DNA of 64,000 bases from Rhizobium sp. BK196. GTDB taxonomy: Bacteria > Pseudomonadota > Alphaproteobacteria > Rhizobiales > Rhizobiaceae. Below are positions 10,277-19,062 of the stretch, piece by piece. Positions within the stretch are counted from its first letter, which is position 1; each line of letters begins with the position of its first letter. The stretch is taken from assembly GCF_014193255.1 (NCBI RefSeq), contig NZ_JACHZB010000001.1, forward strand, positions 962,018 to 1,026,017, written 5' to 3'. Under the pieces are notes generated by a model. It did no database searches. It was not told where the DNA came from and saw nothing but the letters and a program-made list of their open reading frames with translations. The position numbers and the translations under genes were made by a program.

Positions 10277-11190
10277 TCCTCAATCCCGCCAAAAGAGAGC
10301 TGCTTGCAGCCGAACTGCTGGAGGCCGAAGGCCTGTCTCCGGAAGGCCGTTCGCTGACCAAGGATGCGCTGCGGCGCCTCTCGCGCAACAAGGCAGCCGT
10401 CATCTCCATCGGTGTGCTGCTGCTGCTCATCATCGTAGCCTTCCTTGGCCCCAGCTTCATCCCCTTCAACTATGAAGATCCGGACTGGGCGGCCTTCCGC
10501 GCGCCCCCGTCCTTCGAAAGCGGCCATTATTTCGGCACCGACCCGAACGGCCGCGACCTGCTTGCCCGTGTCCTCTATGGCACGCGCGTTTCGCTTGCGG
10601 TGGCGCTGACGGCAACCATCGTCTCCGTCGTCATCGGCGTGCTCTATGGTGCGATCTCAGGCTATATCGGCGGCAGGCTGGACTCGATCATGATGCGCTT
10701 CGTCGACATCATGTATGCGCTTCCCTACATCCTCTTCGTCATCCTGCTGATGGTGATCTTCGGCCGCAACGTCTATCTGCTCTTTGCAGCAATCGGCGCG
10801 CTCGAATGGCTGACCATGGCCCGCATCGTGCGTGGCCAGACCCTGTCGCTCAAGCACCGTGAATTCGTGGAAGCCGCCCGCGCCTCTGGCCAGAAGCCCT
10901 TCAAGATCATCACCAAGCACATCATTCCGAACCTCGTCGGCCCCGTCGTGATCTTCGCGGCGCTGACCGTGCCTGAGATCATCGCGACCGAGAGCTTCCT
11001 TTCCTATCTCGGCTTCGGTGTACAGGAACCGCTGACCTCGCTCGGCACCCTGATTGCCGAGGGTACCGACGCCATGGAAAGCATGCCCTGGCTGCTGATT
11101 TTCCCTGCGAGCTTCCTCGTCGCCCTACTTCTCAGCCTGCTCTTCATAGGCGACGGGCTGCGTGATGCGTTCGACCCGAAGGATCGATAG
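10273..11190 (+). CDS. oppC: oligopeptide ABC transporter permease OppC
   Basis: A 305-aa permease of the DppC/OppC family: an N-terminal cytoplasmic stretch and first helix (OppC_N), then the five-helix BPD_transp_1 domain with the EAA loop (EFVEAARASGQKPFKIITKH). It has the FGTDPNGRDLLARVLYGTRVS segment characteristic of the family. It is the second channel subunit of the operon. Confidence 0.92.
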   Translation: MILNPAKRELLAAELLEAEGLSPEGRSLTKDALRRLSRNKAAVISIGVLLLLIIVAFLGPSFIPFNYEDPDWAAFRAPPSFESGHYFGTDPNGRDLLARVLYGTRVSLAVALTATIVSVVIGVLYGAISGYIGGRLDSIMMRFVDIMYALPYILFVILLMVIFGRNVYLLFAAIGALEWLTMARIVRGQTLSLKHREFVEAARASGQKPFKIITKHIIPNLVGPVVIFAALTVPEIIATESFLSYLGFGVQEPLTSLGTLIAEGTDAMESMPWLLIFPASFLVALLLSLLFIGDGLRDAFDPKDR

Positions 11191-11191
11191 G

Positions 11192-12191
<1,000 letters not shown>

Positions 12192-12199
<8 letters not shown>

Positions 12200-13178
12200 A
12201 CGCTCGCTTTTGAGGGTCGAGAACCTGACGACCCAGTTCGAGATTCCCTCCAAGTCCTTCTTCAAACCGCCGCTAATGCTGACGGCCGTCAACAATGTCA
12301 GCTTCGATCTCGCCGAGGGCCGCACGCTCGGCATCGTCGGCGAATCCGGCTGCGGCAAGTCGACGCTTGGCCGCTCGATCCTGCGACTTCTGAAGTCGCA
12401 GAAGGGCCGCATCCTCTGGCAGGGCCGCAACCTGCTCGATCTGACGGATGAGGAAATGCGTGCCGCACGCCGCGACATGCAGATCATCTTCCAGGATCCG
12501 ATCGCCTCGCTCGATCCGCGCATGACGGTCGGCGACATCATCGCCGAGCCGCTCACTGTCTTTGAGCCGAAGCTGACGAAAGCTCAGCGTCTCGAGCGCG
12601 TGCGAGAAATCATGGCAGCCGTCGGTCTAGTGCCTGAGATGATCAACCGCTATCCGCACGAATTCTCCGGCGGCCAGGCGCAGCGCATCGGCATTGCCCG
12701 TGCCGTCGTCACCCGGCCGAAGCTCATCATCTGCGACGAGCCGGTCTCGGCCCTCGACGTGTCGATCCAGGGTCAGGTCATCACCCTGCTTCGCAAGCTG
12801 CGCAAGGAGTTCGGGCTGACGCTGATCTTCATCAGCCACGACCTCTCGGTCGTGCGCTTGATCTCGGATGACGTGCTGGTGCTCTATCTTGGCAAGGTCG
12901 TGGAGGCCGGCGACTGCGCGACGGTGTTCGAACATCCGGCACACCCCTACACGCAGGCGCTCTTCTCTGCGGCTCCGATCCCGGATCCGAAACTCGCGCG
13001 GCAGCGCACGCGCATCCGCCTGCAGGGAGACCCGCCCTCGCCGCTCAACCCGCCGAAGGGCTGCGTCTTCTCGCCGCGCTGCTGGAAGGCGACGGACATC
13101 TGCCGCACTGAGATGCCGCCGACGGAACTGGTGCGTCCCGGCCAGACGGCTGCCTGCTATCATATGGACAGGCCATGA
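12192..13178 (+). CDS. oppF: oligopeptide ABC transporter ATP-binding protein OppF
   Basis: A 328-aa second ATPase of the peptide transporter: Walker A GESGCGKS at 50-57, signature FSGGQAQRIGIARA, Walker B LIICDEPVSALD, and the same C-terminal Cys-containing extension (CVFSPRC). It forms a heterodimer with OppD. It is the last gene of the operon, followed by a large hairpin. Confidence 0.92.
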
Positions 13179-13188
13179 TCTGAATTCG

Positions 13189-13214
13189 CCATCGCCCCGA
13201 TATAGGGGCGATGG
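13189..13214 (+). terminator. hairpin ending the opp operon
   Basis: A perfect 10-bp stem (13189-13198 with 13205-13214) with a 6-base loop lies 10 bases after the oppF stop. The following ACTTTC is only weakly T-rich, so termination may be partial and the kinase gene downstream might be read through. Confidence 0.6.
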
Positions 13215-13290
13215 ACTTTCGGCTCTCCTCGACTTGTCTCACTCCGCCTCTTCGCGTATCCGCAAGAGCAGTCAAACCCGGGAGGATGGC

Positions 13291-14202
13291 TTGAGCGGAC
13301 GGTTTCTGTCGATCGGCGAATGCATGGTGGAACTCTCGCAGGCGGGTGAAGGCCTCCTGCGGAAAGGTTTCGCCGGCGATACTTTCAACACCGCATGGTA
13401 TGCTCGCGCCTGCCTGCCCTCCGCCTGGTCGGTCGATTACTTCACCGCGCTCGGCGATGATCCAATGTCCGACGAAATGGTCGCCTTCATGAGCAAGGCC
13501 AAAATCGGCACGGATCTCATCCGCCGCATCAAGGGGAAGACGCCCGGCCTCTACATGATCAATCTGAGGAACGGCGAACGATCCTTCAGCTACTGGCGCG
13601 ACAGCTCCGCCGCCCGAAGTCTCGCCGCCGATCCTGACCGGCTGCGTGAAGCCGTGGAAAGTGCTGACGTTGTCTATTTCTCCGGCATCACGCTTGCCAT
13701 CCTCTCGCATGACGACGCGGACACGCTGCTAGCCGAAATCCGCCGCGCCAAGGCTGTCGGCAAGTTCGTGGTCTTCGATCCGAATATCCGCCCCCGCCTC
13801 TGGTCGAGCTACGACATAATGCACACGACGATCAGCGAAGGCGGCCGTGCCTCCTCGCTTGTCATGCCGAGCTTCGACGACGAGGTTGCGCATTTCGGAG
13901 ACGCCTCCATCGAAGCAACCATTGAGCGCTATCTTGCGCTCGGCGCCTCACATGTCGTTGTCAAGAACGGTGCGGAAGGTGCAACACTGAGCTTCGCCAA
14001 TGAGAAAGCTTACGTGCCGGCGGAAAAGGTCAAAAAGGTCGTCGACACGACGAGCGCCGGCGACAGTTTCAACGGCGCATTCCTTGCTCATTATCTGGAG
14101 AACCGGGATGCTCCGGCAGCAGCTCGCTTCGGAGCCAAAATCGCTGCCCGCGTCGTCAGCGAGCATGGCGCACTCGTGCCGAAGGAAAAGCTCGGCCTCT
14201 GA
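13291..14202 (+). CDS. kdgK: 2-keto-3-deoxygluconate kinase (PfkB family)
   Basis: A 303-aa sugar kinase. The start is a TTG at 13291, chosen because GGGAGGA lies just upstream and the family N-terminus (SGRFLSIGECMVEL) begins there; no in-frame ATG fits. PfkB signature 2 is present at about 252-264 (DTTSAGDSFNGAF) with catalytic base Asp258. Sequence and length match KDG kinases that make 2-keto-3-deoxy-6-phosphogluconate for the Entner-Doudoroff route. It lies 112 bases after oppF on the same strand. Confidence 0.85.
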   Translation: MSGRFLSIGECMVELSQAGEGLLRKGFAGDTFNTAWYARACLPSAWSVDYFTALGDDPMSDEMVAFMSKAKIGTDLIRRIKGKTPGLYMINLRNGERSFSYWRDSSAARSLAADPDRLREAVESADVVYFSGITLAILSHDDADTLLAEIRRAKAVGKFVVFDPNIRPRLWSSYDIMHTTISEGGRASSLVMPSFDDEVAHFGDASIEATIERYLALGASHVVVKNGAEGATLSFANEKAYVPAEKVKKVVDTTSAGDSFNGAFLAHYLENRDAPAAARFGAKIAARVVSEHGALVPKEKLGL

Positions 14203-14214
14203 TATCGTAATTGA

Positions 14215-14255
14215 AGCCTGCGCATGTCGCTTTGTCGCGCGGCCACGCGCAGGCT
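14215..14255. other. long-loop inverted repeat after kdgK
   Basis: Exact 9-base arms AGCCTGCGC (14215-14223) and GCGCAGGCT (14247-14255) surround a 23-base loop. It lies between the convergent kdgK and DUF2735 genes and may act as a bidirectional 3'-end structure, although no T-run is present. Confidence 0.45.
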
Positions 14256-14294
14256 CGCCCCCGCCTAAGCGGTCAGTCGTCTTCGATCCTCAGA

Positions 14295-14486
14295 TCAGGA
14301 ATTGGGCTTCTTGTCGTCGCTGCGAACGGCTTCATCGTGATACCAGCAGCTGTCGAGCGCAGCGTCACACACATCAGCGGCCTCCCGCTCCATCATGCGA
14401 AAGCGCTCGAAACGGCTCTGCGCCTGAACGGCCTTGATGGGAAACTGATAGATTGTCGCGGATTCACGATGGAAACCGATTGCCAT
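14295..14486 (-). CDS. DUF2735 family small protein
   Basis: A 63-aa protein starting MAIGFHRESATIYQFPIKA and containing CWYHDEAV, the pattern of the rhizobial DUF2735 family, which commonly neighbours glnII. The start at 14486 is preferred over an ATG 11 codons upstream because the family N-terminus begins there and AAAGG precedes it. It diverges from glnII across a regulatory region with an NtrC-like site, so nitrogen control is plausible. Molecular function is unknown. Confidence 0.75.
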   Translation of the reverse strand: MAIGFHRESATIYQFPIKAVQAQSRFERFRMMEREAADVCDAALDSCWYHDEAVRSDDKKPNS

Positions 14487-14542
14487 GAGATAGCCTTTCT
14501 TTGCTCGGCCTATCAACATTCACGGTCGAAACGATAGCACAA

Positions 14543-14569
14543 TGCACATAGTTTATGCAAATTGCATAA
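14543..14569. promoter_or_regulatory. NtrC-like site overlapping a TTATGCAA palindrome
   Basis: Bases 14543-14559 (TGCACATAGTTTATGCA) share the outer TGCAC and TGCA and the 17-base length of enhancer-type NtrC boxes, although the inner bases are only partly conserved. Overlapping it, TTATGCAA (14553-14560) and TTGCATAA (14562-14569) form an exact dyad around one A. The site is about 270 bases upstream of the glnII sigma-54 promoter. Confidence 0.5.
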
Positions 14570-14650
14570 GATATAGGCAAAGTCGCTATTATAGTCGCTC
14601 CAGGCGGCATTTCCTGCTTAAGCTTCCGCTGATTTGTTTAAAACTTCATC

Positions 14651-14698
14651 CATCAGGTTCAACGCCGGAATTTTCATCTGGTTCCAACGCGGAAAATG
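14651..14698. repeat. imperfect 24-base tandem repeat upstream of glnII
   Basis: Units 14651-14674 and 14675-14698 are adjacent and share CATC(A/T)GGTTC with a related AACGC..GGAA second half. They lie 114 bases upstream of the -24 element, a position suitable for activator binding or DNA bending. Confidence 0.5.
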
Positions 14699-14811
14699 CT
14701 CATCTCAAAGCGGGATAGCTACATACCGGCAGTATTCAGCCGCCTGCCGCTTCCACTTCGAAATGGCGTTGGCAGGATGATTCGTAAATTTTTTATGTCG
14801 GCCGCCCGATC

Positions 14812-14827
14812 TGGCACGCTACGTGCT
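14812..14827 (+). promoter_or_regulatory. sigma-54 (-24/-12) promoter of glnII
   Basis: TGGCAC at 14812-14817 is followed at exactly the right spacing by TGCT at 14824-14827. The invariant GG (14813-14814) and GC (14825-14826) are 12 bases apart as sigma-54 requires. The predicted transcript starts near 14838, giving a leader of about 75 bases before the glnII ATG. NtrC/sigma-54 control of glnII is established in rhizobia. Confidence 0.88.
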
Positions 14828-14913
14828 TTAGAAGAGACATCCCCTGGCGGGAGCGCGCACCCTTGCGTCTACTGCCTCAGGATTTGCTCAAGTTCGCAGC
14901 AGAGAGAGTCGCG

Positions 14914-15954
14914 ATGACAAAGTATAAGCTCGAGTACATTTGGCTCGATGGGTACACCCCGGTACCGAACCTGCGTGGCAAGACGCAGATCAAGGAATTC
15001 GATAATTTCCCGACGCTCGAACAGCTCCCGCTCTGGGGCTTCGATGGTTCGTCGACGATGCAGGCCGAAGGCCGCAGCTCTGACTGCGTGCTGAAGCCGG
15101 TTGCCATCTATCCGGATCCGGCCCGCACCAACGGCGTGCTCGTCATGTGCGAAGTCATGATGCCGGATGGCGTCACGCCGCACCCGAGCAACGCCCGCGC
15201 AACCATTCTCGATGACGAGGATGCCTGGTTCGGCTTCGAACAGGAATATTTCTTCTTCGAAAACGGCCGCCCGCTTGGCTTCCCCGAGTCCGGCTACCCG
15301 GCTCCGCAGGGCCCGTACTACACCGGCGTCGGCTATTCGAACGTTGGCTCGGTTGCCCGCGAAATCGTCGAAGAGCATCTCGACCTCTGCCTCGCAGCCG
15401 GCATCAACCACGAAGGCATCAACGCCGAAGTGGCCAAGGGCCAGTGGGAATTCCAGATTTTCGGCAAGGGCTCCAAGAAAGCCGCCGACCAGATCTGGAT
15501 GGCGCGCTACCTCCTGCAGCGCCTGACCGAAAAGTACGGCATCGACATCGAGTATCATTGCAAGCCGCTCGGCGACACTGACTGGAACGGTTCGGGCATG
15601 CATTGCAACTTCTCGACCAAGTACATGCGCGAAGTTGGCGGCAAGGCCTATTTCGAGGCGCTGATGGCGCAGTTCGAAAAGAACCTGATGGACCACATCA
15701 ATGTCTACGGCCCCGACAACGACAAGCGCCTGACCGGCAAGCACGAGACGGCTCCGTGGAACAAATTCTCCTACGGCGTTGCCGACCGTGGTGCTTCGAT
15801 CCGCGTTCCGCACTCGTTCATCAAGAACGATTACAAGGGTTACCTCGAAGATCGCCGCCCGAACTCCCAGGGCGACCCCTACCAGATCGCTTCGCAGGTT
15901 CTGAAGACGATCTCGGAAGTTCCGACCTCCGGCTTCGCTTCGGCTGCAGCCTAA
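14914..15954 (+). CDS. glnII: glutamine synthetase type II
   Basis: A 346-aa eukaryotic-type glutamine synthetase (glutamate + NH3 + ATP to glutamine), a hallmark of rhizobia beside GSI. The N-terminus TKYKLEYIWLDGYTPVPNLR, the WGFDGSSTMQA block, the EQEYFFF glutamate-binding strand and the NGSGMHCNFSTK motif are all intact. The start at 14914 matches the family; the frame is open for 17 more codons upstream. It is monocistronic, between a sigma-54 promoter and a strong terminator, and is expected to be induced under nitrogen limitation. Confidence 0.96.
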   Translation: MTKYKLEYIWLDGYTPVPNLRGKTQIKEFDNFPTLEQLPLWGFDGSSTMQAEGRSSDCVLKPVAIYPDPARTNGVLVMCEVMMPDGVTPHPSNARATILDDEDAWFGFEQEYFFFENGRPLGFPESGYPAPQGPYYTGVGYSNVGSVAREIVEEHLDLCLAAGINHEGINAEVAKGQWEFQIFGKGSKKAADQIWMARYLLQRLTEKYGIDIEYHCKPLGDTDWNGSGMHCNFSTKYMREVGGKAYFEALMAQFEKNLMDHINVYGPDNDKRLTGKHETAPWNKFSYGVADRGASIRVPHSFIKNDYKGYLEDRRPNSQGDPYQIASQVLKTISEVPTSGFASAAA

Positions 15955-15963
15955 GTTTTGCTG

Positions 15964-16000
15964 CGGCGCCGACCTCCCCGTCGGCGCCGTTCCTTTTTTT
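15964..16000 (+). terminator. rho-independent terminator of glnII
   Basis: A perfect 10-bp GC stem (15964-15973 with 15980-15989) and a 6-base loop are followed by a tract ending in seven T residues. It starts 10 bases after the glnII stop. Confidence 0.92.
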
Positions 16001-16199
16001 GCACAAACGCCTCGCGGCCGTTCATCGCCGACATAATCGCTGGCCTCTCGCGCCATAAAGTCCTGTAATCCCTCACACAGGGCTGTAATATTTTCATCAT
16101 GCACTTCCGCCAAAATAACAGAGCGGGAATCGCCATTCCGGAAACCCCGCCAGGGGTTGTGCGTTGCCAGAATTAAGCGACGCTGATGGAAATGGAAGC

Positions 16200-17378
16200 A
16201 TGCTGCAACGTCCGTCAAATTCGTATAGCGGCGAAAGCTGGGCTAGTGCCGCCGGAGCCGTGCCCGAGCGGCTGGTGATCGTCACCGATGCTTGGCATCC
16301 GCAAGTCAATGGCGTTGTCCGCTCGATCGAAAACACCAACCGAGAACTTGCCAAAATGGGCGTCGAAGTGTCGATGGTGACGCCAGAGCGTTTCGCCAGC
16401 ATTCCCTGCCCGACCTATCCGGAGATCCGCCTGTCGATCGCCTGGTACCGCCGCGTCGCCCGCGAGATCGAAAAGCACAATCCTTCCTACATCCACATCG
16501 CGACGGAAGGGCCGCTCGGCCTGTCGGCGCGGCGCTGGTGCATCCGCAAGCGCATACCCTTTTCCACCAGCTACCACACCCGCTTTCCCGAATATGTGTC
16601 CGCTCGCCTGCCGATCCCCGAGAGCTGGCTCTACGCCTTCGTGCGCTGGTTTCATAATGGCGGCGCGGGCTGCATGGTGGCCACCCCCAGCCTTGCCCGC
16701 GAACTGTCCGCCAAGGGCATTAAGAACTTGATGCCCTGGAGCCGCGGCATTGACGCGACGCAATTCCATCCGATGCCGCTTGAGGAAAAGCCCTTCGGCC
16801 TTGCCCGCCCGATCTTCATGACGGTCGGCCGCGTTGCGCTGGAAAAGAACCTGCCGGCCTTCCTGGATCTCGATCTGCCCGGTTCGAAAGTGGTGGTCGG
16901 CGACGGCCCCGCACGCGCCGAACTCGAAGAACGCTATCCTGACGTGCATTTCACCGGGGTGAAATTCGGTGAGGAACTCGCAAAGGCCTATGCGCAGGCC
17001 GATGTCTTCGTCTTCCCGTCGCTGACGGATACATTCGGCAACACCATTCTGGAAGCGCTTGCCTCGGGCGTCCCGGTCGCAGCCTATCCCGTCACCGGTC
17101 CGCTGGATATCATCGGTGAGGACAGCGACGTCGGTGCGCTGAACGGGGATCTGCGGGCGGCCTGTCTTGCGGCACTTTCCCGTTCGCGGGAAAAGGCGCG
17201 CGAGCTTGCCATGCAATATTCCTGGGAGGCGGCGACGCTGCAGTTCATCAACAATATCCGCGCCGCCAATGGCCTCATTACCCCCAAATGGAAGAAGGCG
17301 TGGCAATACGCCACCAAATCCCTTCCAAGAAGCAAAAAACCCGGCGATCCCGCCGGGCCTCTTCCTTCTGCTGAGTGA
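16200..17378 (+). CDS. GT4 family glycosyltransferase
   Basis: A 392-aa GT-B glycosyltransferase. The N-terminal donor/acceptor domain begins LVIVTDAWHPQVNGVVRSI, and the C-terminal domain carries the GT4 EX7E-type region (SLTDTFGNTILEALASG). It resembles alpha-mannosyl/glucosyl transferases that modify membrane lipids or polysaccharides (SqdX/MgtA-like); donor and acceptor are not determined. ATG 16200 is used; an upstream TTG at 16164 with AGGGG is an alternative adding 12 residues. The last codons overlap a hairpin that serves the convergent esterase gene. Confidence 0.8.
   Translation: MLQRPSNSYSGESWASAAGAVPERLVIVTDAWHPQVNGVVRSIENTNRELAKMGVEVSMVTPERFASIPCPTYPEIRLSIAWYRRVAREIEKHNPSYIHIATEGPLGLSARRWCIRKRIPFSTSYHTRFPEYVSARLPIPESWLYAFVRWFHNGGAGCMVATPSLARELSAKGIKNLMPWSRGIDATQFHPMPLEEKPFGLARPIFMTVGRVALEKNLPAFLDLDLPGSKVVVGDGPARAELEERYPDVHFTGVKFGEELAKAYAQADVFVFPSLTDTFGNTILEALASGVPVAAYPVTGPLDIIGEDSDVGALNGDLRAACLAALSRSREKARELAMQYSWEAATLQFINNIRAANGLITPKWKKAWQYATKSLPRSKKPGDPAGPLPSAE
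17333..17357 (-). terminator. terminator of the esterase gene, inside the end of the glycosyltransferase gene
   Basis: A 7-bp stem CCCGGCG (17340-17346) with CGCCGGG (17351-17357) is flanked on its left by an A-run. Read on the minus strand this is a GC hairpin followed by six T residues, a good terminator for the esterase gene whose stop is at 17382. It overlaps the last glycosyltransferase codons. Confidence 0.75.
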
Positions 17379-17381
17379 CCC

Positions 17382-18395
17382 TTACTTCTGAAGGGCAGCC
17401 CGCAGCGTATCGTTGGCGACAGAAATGGCGCTGCGAACAGCCGGTGTTTCGGCAATCGCGTTGAGCAGTACGAAGTCGTGGATCGTGCCGTTGTAGCGGA
17501 TCGACGTGACCTTTACGCCTGCTTGCGACAGCTTGCGGGCATAGGCTTCTCCCTCGTCGCGCAGCACGTCGTTTTCATCGACGATGACGAGTGCTGGCGG
17601 CAGACCATTCAGCTGCTCGAGGGAAGCCTGCAGCGGCGAAGCGGTGGGCTCCTTACGCTTGGCTTCGTCAGGCAGATAAGCATTCCAGAACCACTTCATG
17701 GCTTCCTTGGTCAGCCACGGGCCATTGGCAAACTGATTGTAGGAACCGGTGTCGAAATTGGCGTCGGTGACAGGGTAGAAGAGCACCTGCTGGTCGATGG
17801 CAGGACCGCCGCGCTCCTTGGCAAGCAGCGTCACGGCGGCAGTCATATTGCCACCGACGCTATCGCCGGCAACGGCGAGCCGGCTGGCATCGACGTGGAA
17901 TTCCTTGGCATGCTCGGCGACGTATTTCGTGGCCGCGTAAGCCTGCTCGATAGCGATCGGGTAACGGGCTTCCGGCGAGCGGTCATAATCGACGAAGACG
18001 ACGGCAGCCTTGGCGCCATTGGCGATTTCGCGAACCAGCCGGTCATGTGTGTCGGCATCCCCCAGCACCCAGCCCCCGCCGTGGAAATACATGACGACAG
18101 GCAGCGTGCCCTTGGCGCCCTCAGGGCGAACGATGCGCAGCTTGACGCTGCCGGTCGGGCCGGCCTTGATGACCTTATCTTCTTCCTGAGCGGCGAGCTT
18201 CTTCACGTCGCCCTTCTGGGCGCCAGAGAGAATGTTGCGGGCATCGGCAGGCGAGAACGTGTAGATCGGCTTGGAGCCGGCCAGACTATCGATGAATTTC
18301 TGCGTTGTCGGTTCCAGTACCGGATCGGCAAACGCTCCGGCAGTGGAAGCTGCCAGGATTGCTGCTGCGGAAACTGCGGTCTTGATCGTCGACAT
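17382..18395 (-). CDS. secreted alpha/beta hydrolase, HSL-family (family IV) esterase
   Basis: A 337-aa protein with a signal peptide (ending near AFA, residues 21-23). The hormone-sensitive-lipase hallmarks are HGGGW at 105-109 and GDSVGG at 177-182 with Ser179; the acidic residue (VDENDVLRDEG) and the histidine (GTIHDF) complete the triad. It likely hydrolyses short-chain esters in the periplasm. It diverges from a MarR/OhrR-type regulator across an intergenic region with several palindromes, so that regulator probably controls it. Confidence 0.85.
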   Translation of the reverse strand: MSTIKTAVSAAAILAASTAGAFADPVLEPTTQKFIDSLAGSKPIYTFSPADARNILSGAQKGDVKKLAAQEEDKVIKAGPTGSVKLRIVRPEGAKGTLPVVMYFHGGGWVLGDADTHDRLVREIANGAKAAVVFVDYDRSPEARYPIAIEQAYAATKYVAEHAKEFHVDASRLAVAGDSVGGNMTAAVTLLAKERGGPAIDQQVLFYPVTDANFDTGSYNQFANGPWLTKEAMKWFWNAYLPDEAKRKEPTASPLQASLEQLNGLPPALVIVDENDVLRDEGEAYARKLSQAGVKVTSIRYNGTIHDFVLLNAIAETPAVRSAISVANDTLRAALQK

Positions 18396-18440
18396 TGTCG
18401 TGTCCTCTTCGGGTTTGTTGCGTTCGTCCTGAACACGATT

Positions 18441-18533
18441 TTATATCGCACACGACCAATTATCGTACGATAGAAATTATTGCATGGCTGCCGTGCATTA
18501 AAAACGTCTACGATTATTTATTGCACGATATAA
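18441..18533. promoter_or_regulatory. operator region between esterase and MarR genes
   Basis: A perfect 12-base palindrome TATCGTACGATA lies at 18461-18472. Flanking it, TTATATCG (18441-18448) and its exact reverse complement CGATATAA (18526-18533) form a second, widely spaced dyad. All share the TATCG core, as expected for a MarR-family dimer that regulates both directions. Confidence 0.6.
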
Positions 18534-18560
18534 TATCTCGCGGTTTTGGGAGATCGTGCC

Positions 18561-18998
18561 ATGTCGAACCAACTGAAACTCGACAGTTTCATCTGCTTTG
18601 CCGTCTATACCGCAAGCCACGCCTTCAACCGCGTCTACAAACCTCTGCTCGACGAACTCGGCCTCACCTACCCGCAATATCTGGCGATGGTCTGCCTCTG
18701 GGAAGAAGACGGCCAGACCGTCGGCGGTCTCGGCGAAAAGCTGTTCCTGGAATCGAGCACACTGACCCCTCTCCTCAAACGCCTGGAAACAGCAGGCTAC
18801 ATCCGCCGCGAACGCAGCAGGCAGGACGAGCGTGTCGTCGTGCTGCACTTGACGGAAGAGGGCAAGCGGCTGAAGAAAAAGGCTGAGACCGTACCGGGCT
18901 GTATCATCGACGCAAGCGGCCGCGACGCGGATCAGCTTGTCCGGCTGCAGGCGGAAATTGTCGCGCTGCGCGAAGCTTTGAATAAGAGCGCGTCTTGA
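18561..18998 (+). CDS. MarR/OhrR-family transcriptional regulator
   Basis: A 145-aa winged-helix protein. The N-terminal SFICFAVYTASHAFNRVYKPLL segment with Cys12 matches the peroxide-sensing cysteine position of OhrR proteins, followed by the winged helix (LGLTYPQYLAMVCLWE, then TLTPLLKRLETAGYIRRERS). GGGAGA precedes the chosen ATG. Known OhrR proteins repress organic hydroperoxide reductase (ohr) genes; here the divergent gene encodes an esterase, so the inducer may be different. Confidence 0.82.
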   Translation: MSNQLKLDSFICFAVYTASHAFNRVYKPLLDELGLTYPQYLAMVCLWEEDGQTVGGLGEKLFLESSTLTPLLKRLETAGYIRRERSRQDERVVVLHLTEEGKRLKKKAETVPGCIIDASGRDADQLVRLQAEIVALREALNKSAS

Positions 18999-19062
18999 GG
19001 GCTATCGACGCGTCCGGCAAACCCACTCCGGCCCAAGCGGCAAGGCGACAACAAGAAGCGGG

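Larger units (their letters stand above)
14487..14913. promoter_or_regulatory. glnII regulatory region
   Basis: A 427-base spacer between the divergent DUF2735 gene and glnII. From left to right it holds an NtrC-like 17-mer (14543-14559) overlapping a perfect palindrome (14553-14569), two tandem copies of a 24-base unit (14651-14698), and a sigma-54 promoter (14812-14827). No further gene is supported. Confidence 0.7.

Noticed and set aside
12868..13290. 5' extension of the kdgK frame into oppF
   Set aside because: The extension is an arginine-rich out-of-frame reading of oppF; the TTG with GGGAGGA fits the kinase N-terminus.
14869..16218. 449-codon open frame antisense to glnII
   Set aside because: A high-GC shadow of glnII codons; no signature, no promoter, and it crosses the glnII terminator.
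17478..18473. 331-codon open frame antisense to the esterase gene
   Set aside because: The minus strand encodes a complete HSL esterase with signal peptide and catalytic triad; the plus frame has no features.
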